Source of the DNA: Eleusine coracana subsp. coracana | Lineage: Eukaryota; Streptophyta; Magnoliopsida; Poales; Poaceae | Assembly: GCA_032690845.1 (NCBI GenBank) | Contig: CM064417.1 | Coordinates: forward strand, 28,272,536-28,336,535 | Length of the DNA: 64,000 bases | Reading direction: 5' to 3' | Shown here: positions 58,286 to 64,000 of the stretch, in pieces | How the letters are laid out: the number at the start of each line of letters is the position of its first letter | Position numbering within the stretch: position 1 is the stretch's first letter | Program-made: the position numbers and the translations under genes | The notes under the pieces: model-generated | The model's database searches: none | The model's input: the letters and a program-made list of their open reading frames with translations, nothing else | Told to the model about the DNA's origin: nothing

Positions 58286-59324
58286 TCATTCTATTCTTAG
58301 GTGTAGTTACTCTCACGCTCAAAAATCCACCTTAGGTATATGTTGATGGAAAACCGGAAGTCTCTTTGTATGTTTCTTGCAGAATGTTACAAAAGTTTTG
58401 CCCAAGGACTGCCTCGCAAACAAGGATCCAACAGAGGTATGTTATTCCATCTGTTTCAGATCGTTAACATCACTTGAATCACGATATAGGTCTGTAAGTT
58501 GGTTGCTTCGTTAACATTGTTTGTTTTTCAGTGTTTCTTTCCTGCAGAACTTATAAAGAGCATAAAGACCTCCACATTTATTCTTAACTCTGCATACGAT
58601 TCCTGGCAGGTAGAATACTTTATTATCATATTTCTTTTTCGTATCTTGACCTTGTTTCACTTCCCAAGAACTCAAATAAGAAATTCTTCCCAACTGCGTT
58701 AGTTAATCACTTGCTATGGTTTTCTGTGGTTAGATACGGAATGTTATTGCACCGGATGGCTCCTATCATGATAATTCATGGCTGAGGTGCAAATCTAATA
58801 TTCGAAATTGCAGTCCCGCTCAGATACAAGTCCTGCACGGTTTGGCTTGTCTTGTCATCCCATCTGATATGGCAACTATTCGATTTTATTTAATTCCTGA
58901 ACCACCTCTTTGTCATTTGCGCTTGTAGGATTCAGGAATGCAATGTTGGACGAGCTGAAGACCGTGGAGGGGAATATGGGGTGGGATTGGTTCATCGACT
59001 CCTGCTTCACACACTGTCAGACAGTATATGATATCTCGTGGAACTCACCAGTCTCCCCAAGGCTTGGAAACAAGGTGATGTGTTTTTAAGTGAATAATCA
59101 CGTACATGTATTATGCGTTCTTCTTTGCTTATGTCGATTGACGCTAGAGATGTTGCTCTGATTCCTTGGAGCAGACTGTGTCGGAGGCTGTTGGTGATTG
59201 GTACTCTGGAAACCAAGCGATTGTGGCAAGAGAGGTTGACTGCGAGTATCCATGCAACCCCAGTTGTAACACCCAGCTGCCAACGCTTGCTCTCGCCGAG
59301 ATCTGTGGTGAGAGATGGGGTTGA
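56829..59324 (+). CDS. Pectin acetylesterase (CE13), 11 exons, 405 aa
   Basis: Exons: 56829-56946, 57023-57232, 57336-57415, 57505-57594, 57740-57864, 57945-58005, 58383-58436, 58532-58609, 58734-58839, 58929-59074, 59175-59324; all introns GT-AG, frames continuous, 1218 nt. The start is the first ATG giving a signal peptide (MGSRILLLLLSVLGPLHCSS). The oxyanion motif is LQGGGWC (66-72). The catalytic triad is Ser173 in TGCSAGG, Asp269 in NSAYDSWQ and His336 in CFTHCQT, as in the PAE/NOTUM family. Many paired Cys suit a secreted enzyme. It removes acetyl groups from homogalacturonan in the wall, altering pectin gelling and access for other enzymes. Full family length; appears intact. Confidence 0.95.
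58201..58329. repeat. Foldback repeat in intron 6 of the pectin acetylesterase gene
   Basis: Inverted arms of about 50 bp (tggatttttaagcatagg against the complement of gctcaaaaatcca) surround a (TA)n centre at about 58254-58280. Probably a small AT-rich MITE; no target duplication seen. Confidence 0.6.
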
Positions 59325-61622
59325 TGGATATAGGATTCATAAGACGAGGAAAACTCAGGAAAATATAATCTTGATGTAACCACAGAAAACATTATTGAAT
59401 GAAAACAAAATATGGAAATGTGGAAATAATCAAATGTAAGGCATTGAAATAGAACCAGTTTTACAATACATATTACAACCAGTAATTTATTAATAGTAAT
59501 TCTAAGGGTAGTAATGTAATTAGCATAATTGCTGGAGTATTTATGTTGAATGCCATTGGCACTAACAGAGCAATTGGCTGCAACTCGCCGACTCCGACTG
59601 AATGTGCTCATCATCAGAAGCATAAAACAGAGCAAAAGAGGCTGAATGGGCTCATCGTCCAGTTGAATTCTTTGGAATAGTGCCGAGATGCGGCAAGCAG
59701 ACCCGCGATGCGAGCGCCGGCGCAATGTGTACGTACGGCGCGTGCTAGAGGGCGATGAGGAGTTTGCATTTGAACCAGGAGTCAAACAACTGATAAGAAT
59801 TAAAGTGCGTCCTAATGCCATCCTAAACAATCGGCATATTTGCCAATGGTGAAAGTCATCATGCAACACCCTGTCCATGAACTCTACTATTGGAACCTAT
59901 CAATCCAGACATATCACGAGGTTTATGGAGTAGAAGCACTCTAACGATTAAGCAGATGCAACTTGGTATGCATACTTCGAACATTGTTGAATTTAGCGAC
60001 GGATCTGAGAATTGTTTTGTGTTTTCCTTTTTATTTAGCTAATTTATCCTATACGGATTTGCTGATGTTCACTGAAACTGATGGTGGAGTAACATTTGGA
60101 GTACTGGAATGTTCGGATCTCCGCCCACGGGCAGTCATTGAGCCAGACTAGGCGCACGCATTGTCGCATCGTTGTCCCTGCCGCCGCCGGCGCGGGAGGA
60201 ACCCTAGACGAGACAAAAAAAAATGGTACAAACGAAATGAAATAAACTGAAGAGTGAGCAGCAATATCTTTTGTGTAGCATTAAAATACTTCATCCTAAT
60301 TAATAAAATAAATTATAAATTTACCATTTTGATCTTTTTAATAATACCCTAGTAAAATTATTACTATTTTAAATTATTAGTGGTAAAAGTGATAAGAGAA
60401 TAACTAATATAGACCATTGGATTCTAATTATTATCAGTAATTACTGGTGGTAATATGTACCGTATAATTCCTCTCGAAATAATGGTGTAAAACAAAGATC
60501 TTGGTTGACACATCGACAATCGGCCACCACAAGTACAACAATATATCATCTCATAGCTCGTCTTGTATGACATATGTAATTAGTCTTTTCATTTGTCTCG
60601 TAGTAATTATGTAACTTTTTAACTTACAAATATAAAAAATATATTTATAAGTTATATGATAACTACAACACATATAGTAGAGTAAAAGTCATCTCGTACT
60701 CCTATTTAGAGAATGAGATTGTTACTTTAGGATGAGATGACCTATAAAACTATGTATATATAGCATTGTATCTATCCTAGCACTACTTTCATGGTTATAG
60801 ATGTTTTTTTAATAGCAATATAAGACTCCCATTTGGCTCATTCGTGCCTCTCCGTCCTGGAATATTTAAAAACAAAGGTAAGGAGGCAATGGCATTGCCC
60901 GTGGATGTGCCCACATCCACCATTGCACTCTACTCCTATACCAACCATGTGCACCCACTCACTTCCTAGTTCCTACAGCCGTTGCCATTTCAAAACAAAG
61001 TTGAGGAGGAAATGGCGTCCCCCATGCGAGCGTCCACATCCATCGTCATAATCTACCTCCATCTCATCTGTGGTCACTGCGATAGCGATCCCACCCCATC
61101 AGCTCTGCCTATGCTTTATCACAGTCGTGGTCCTGCCACACCCCGCCATTGCACTACTTTTCTACATTTTCGCTATGTCACCGTTCTTGTGGTGTCCACC
61201 CCATCCTACTAAGCCCACACCACCTCCTCGCCCCCTTTTCTACTTTGCCAAAAAGCAAAATACACCCAAGTATACTTTGCATCCTGTTTGTAGACTATAT
61301 TTGAACGTTTTACCACAAAATAGCATCTCTTATAGTTCCAAACTATCCAAACTATACATCACCCACATAGAAATTATCGTAGACACAAGATTATCAGAAA
61401 CTATACACAAGATTATCATAGCAGTCACATTTTTTTTCTTGATACACAAGAGTTTTTTTTTCTCTACTTGTGAATTACAAAAATAGTGGATGCAATTATG
61501 AATGTAATTTTATAAGTTAATTTGTAAAAAACTAGACTCTAAATAATTATTTTAACAGTTCCTTGACCTTGTAGAATGTATATACTGGTATATTTTGGTT
61601 GAGAGAGAAAATATTCACCTAT
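59325..61622. other. Pectin acetylesterase 3' region and intergenic DNA
   Basis: 59700-59868 has a short open plus-strand stretch (VYVRRVLEGDEEFAFEPGVK) that I cannot assign. 60880-61060 has weakly repeated text of the form caaagttgaggaggaaatgg. Nothing else recognised. Confidence 0.4.
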
Positions 61623-61625
61623 ATG

Positions 61626-62956
61626 CACTACAACAAATATGACATTCTATAACGATTATAGAATGACAATTATCAAAACGTCACAATGTACCTTGTTTTG
61701 CGACAATAAATCTTATTTAGTGACAAATTTTTGGTGTGTGTCATGAAAAGCAGTCTAAAATCATCACAAACAAGGATGATGTTACATTGTGATGAAAGAT
61801 AAATTGTCATGTGGAGTCATGTGCTAGCGTCACAATTTAATGACAATTGTAAATTGTCATAGATTTAGGTTTTTGTCACTAATTCTTTTTTATGGGGTAA
61901 CAAAATAAAAAAAAGAAAATTGGCTACATTGCTAGGATTCTAATCCACAACAACAAGGTGCTTGTTTTTTATAATGTTTCATTCTACATTAAGATTGTTA
62001 GTTGATTGAACAATGAAAACACAACACTTTGAATAGTTAAACTAACACCCTTTTTTATGAAAATAAATATTTTTAGGATAAGAATATTTTTTTTTCAAGA
62101 AATCAGATAAGGTTTGGAAGTATGTTTTTTTTCTAATGAATAATAAAAAATGGAAATAAAAAATGGGTCTTACCTTTTCCAGACTTAATAATTCTAATTT
62201 TTCTTTTATTTATATGTATATAATAATTATTTTGTAATAGAAAATAGAATAAAAAGACGAATTGAAAATTGGAACATAACAACGATAGCACTGGGCCAAC
62301 TATGGCCAGGCCTATCTACGTGCGATGGCAGAAAAGAATTAAAAAAACGCCACCTGAGCACAATCCACGGAACAGCCCAATAACACAATAGCCAACGACG
62401 GCCCAATAAGACTAACTGTGGATAAGTATTTTTGACGAGTCCGTTTTCAGTTTATAGAAAACGCTTTCCTGTCTATGGATTTTTTTTTGTATTTTTGTAT
62501 CTCCAAAAATATATTGAGTTTCGAATTGAACTTTGGTGTGGGTTTGCTCCTTTACAACAGGAACATCTATATTTTTTGGTATATTTTTTAAATATATTTG
62601 TGTCAAAGTGTGTTTAAATTTTACTAGATAAAATATAAGTTATGAGTTGTTAGGTCCAATGTGAACCAATTTAACCTACATATGTGTGCCAATTTTTTTA
62701 AATAATATATATAACAAATTTACATGTGTAGAGGCGTATTATATGTACATATAGATAAAAAACCGTATAAAAATTCAAATTATTCGAATACATTTAAAAC
62801 CGTACAAATGAAATCGTCATAAAACATCATTTATTACGCACATTCTATGACAAAGGAACTTTCATCACTGAATCGTCACAGAATTCACTTTGTGACGAAT
62901 AATTCAGGTTTTATGACATAAATAAAACGTCATAGAATGTCTGATCTCTTGTAGTG
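61626..62956. mobile_element. Non-autonomous CACTA transposon
   Basis: 1331 bp. The terminal inverted repeats CACTACAACAAATATGACAT and the complement of the right end CACTACAAGAGATCAGACAT continue to TTCTATAACG/TTCTATGACG. The 3-bp target duplication atg lies at 61623-61625 and 62957-62959. Subterminal repeats contain gtcacaa/ttgtgac. No transposase frame is present. Confidence 0.93.
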
Positions 62957-62967
62957 ATGGTCTCTTA

Positions 62968-63038
62968 AATAGTTTCTACAAATGAATTCGATATACTTAC
63001 AGGTCCTAGAAAATTGTTGTTGAAGAACAAATCTTAGC
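62968..63038 (+). repeat. Diverged direct repeat, copy 1
   Basis: tagtttctacaaatgaattc and the following 50 bases match 63926-63996 with scattered differences. Confidence 0.7.
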
Positions 63039-63060
63039 AGAAATGGAGTAGGGAACAAAA

Positions 63061-63115
63061 GATGGCACATCACTTACCTCAAAAAAAAAAAAAAAAAAAA
63101 AGATGGCACATCACT
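63061..63115 (+). mobile_element. Minimal poly(A) retroposition scar
   Basis: gatggcacatcact at 63061-63074 and 63102-63115 flank only tacctc plus about 21 A. This looks like a target-primed insertion in which reverse transcription hardly left the poly(A) tail. Confidence 0.75.
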
Positions 63116-64000
63116 GATATTGTGGGCAGGCCACGTGCTCTCGTTTTTAACCGTCCAATGGTTATACATTGGCTGGCTATTTTGTTCGGTCATGTAAAGC
63201 CTTGGAGTGAGTCAGTTTTCCATTTTTCTATTCGTATGTTGATCTGAGGTAAATCTGAGCCACACTATGTTTGTAAAAATCGGAAGTCTAAGGATCCTTT
63301 TATTTTGACACAAAGAATGATGGCATCAGGGCACAATGAGCTTGGTAATCCTATTAAGTATATGAGACAAAGTTTGATGAAGATGGCCGTGCATATTTAC
63401 ACGGAGCTGTGACGGTACAAACCTGCTCATAGTCCATGTCCATGTCAAAGAAACCTTTTCTGTATTATTCTTATTAAGATGTGTTGATATATAATTTTTT
63501 TTTTTATATTATAGAAAGCTAGCTGACGTGCTTGGAGTGGACAAGAAATTATGTGTGTAGCCTCATCTTGTTTGGAACCGTAATCATACAAATTTTAAAA
63601 TGTTGCCTCTTGGTAATATGAGATGAACAATTTTTTTCCTTGTATTCCCCACTGAACAAGTTGGGACAATGCATTTATGAGCTCGGTCTCAACAACTGAA
63701 CAATCTTGACATTTTGTGCTTCAGTTGTAGTAGTTTGTTAGTGTTGATATTGATCTGTTGTAATGAGTACTTCTGCTTTGCTGGGGTTAGGGCTTTTAAA
63801 ATATTTGAACTGTTGCTGTGCTGGATTCTTAATCAATGTGGCATATGTTATAAGCAAAAATCACAGTTGTATGAATGTATGTTGTAATGTTTTCAGCTTC
63901 CTCGGGCAAAGAGCTATATCCCTTTAATAGTTTCTACAAAATGAATTGGACATATTGACAAGTTGTAGAAAAATGTCATTGAATGAGAGACAATTCTTGG
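63116..64000. other. Intergenic DNA to the window end
   Basis: No gene recognised; it includes copy 2 of the 70-bp repeat at 63926-63996. Confidence 0.4.

Noticed and set aside
59144..59878. 244-aa minus-strand open frame
   Set aside because: Overlaps the last pectin acetylesterase exon in antisense and has no recognisable domain.

Overview
The window is nuclear DNA of a grass (Poaceae), probably rice or a near relative. The evidence is GT-AG introns, GC-rich first exons beside AT-rich introns, Reina-, Tekay- and Ale-like LTR retrotransposons, a rice-type Helitron, and Mutator, CACTA and Stowaway-type elements. The species cannot be fixed from sequence alone. There are no rRNA genes, convincing tRNA genes, CRISPR arrays or bacterial features.

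Layout: 146-4591 is a decayed non-autonomous LTR retrotransposon with a 5-bp target duplication. 4597-9600 is intergenic, with a GC-rich block, a possible Helitron end and tandem duplications. 9610-33138 is one intact 14-exon gene for a secreted family GH27 glycosidase (APSE-type arabinopyranosidase/alpha-galactosidase, 641 aa). Its last intron is about 18 kb and holds a Gypsy element interrupted by two Copia elements, plus a duplicated 2.1-kb block made of an LTR and native intron. 33.2-37.3 kb holds a RICESLEEPER-like (domesticated hAT) gene on the minus strand, broken by a 1.5-kb LINE-type insertion. 37.3-41.3 kb holds a Mutator-type MITE, a further repeat element and a Pack-MULE carrying a B-box zinc-finger fragment.

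41382-41806 is a small secreted lipid-transfer-like protein gene (2 exons). 43004-43613 is an atypical bHLH gene (2 exons). 44070-55689 is a Helitron with exact 5' and 3' ends and A/T insertion context. It carries exon fragments resembling UDP-glucose:glycoprotein glucosyltransferase and was later hit by a 7.3-kb Tekay-like retroelement whose right LTR is internally inverted. 56829-59324 is an intact 11-exon pectin acetylesterase gene (405 aa). 59.3-64 kb is intergenic, with a non-autonomous CACTA element and small retroposition scars.

The host genes do not form an operon or pathway cluster, although two of them (GH27 and pectin acetylesterase) act on cell-wall polysaccharides. I found no new enzymatic or defence system. 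The interest lies in layered structural rearrangement: an intron expanded by nested insertion, tandem duplication and LTR collapse; a retroelement with an inverted end inside one target duplication; and gene fragments caught by a Helitron and a MULE. Exon joins were worked out by hand from reading-frame continuity and GT-AG sites, without transcript evidence.
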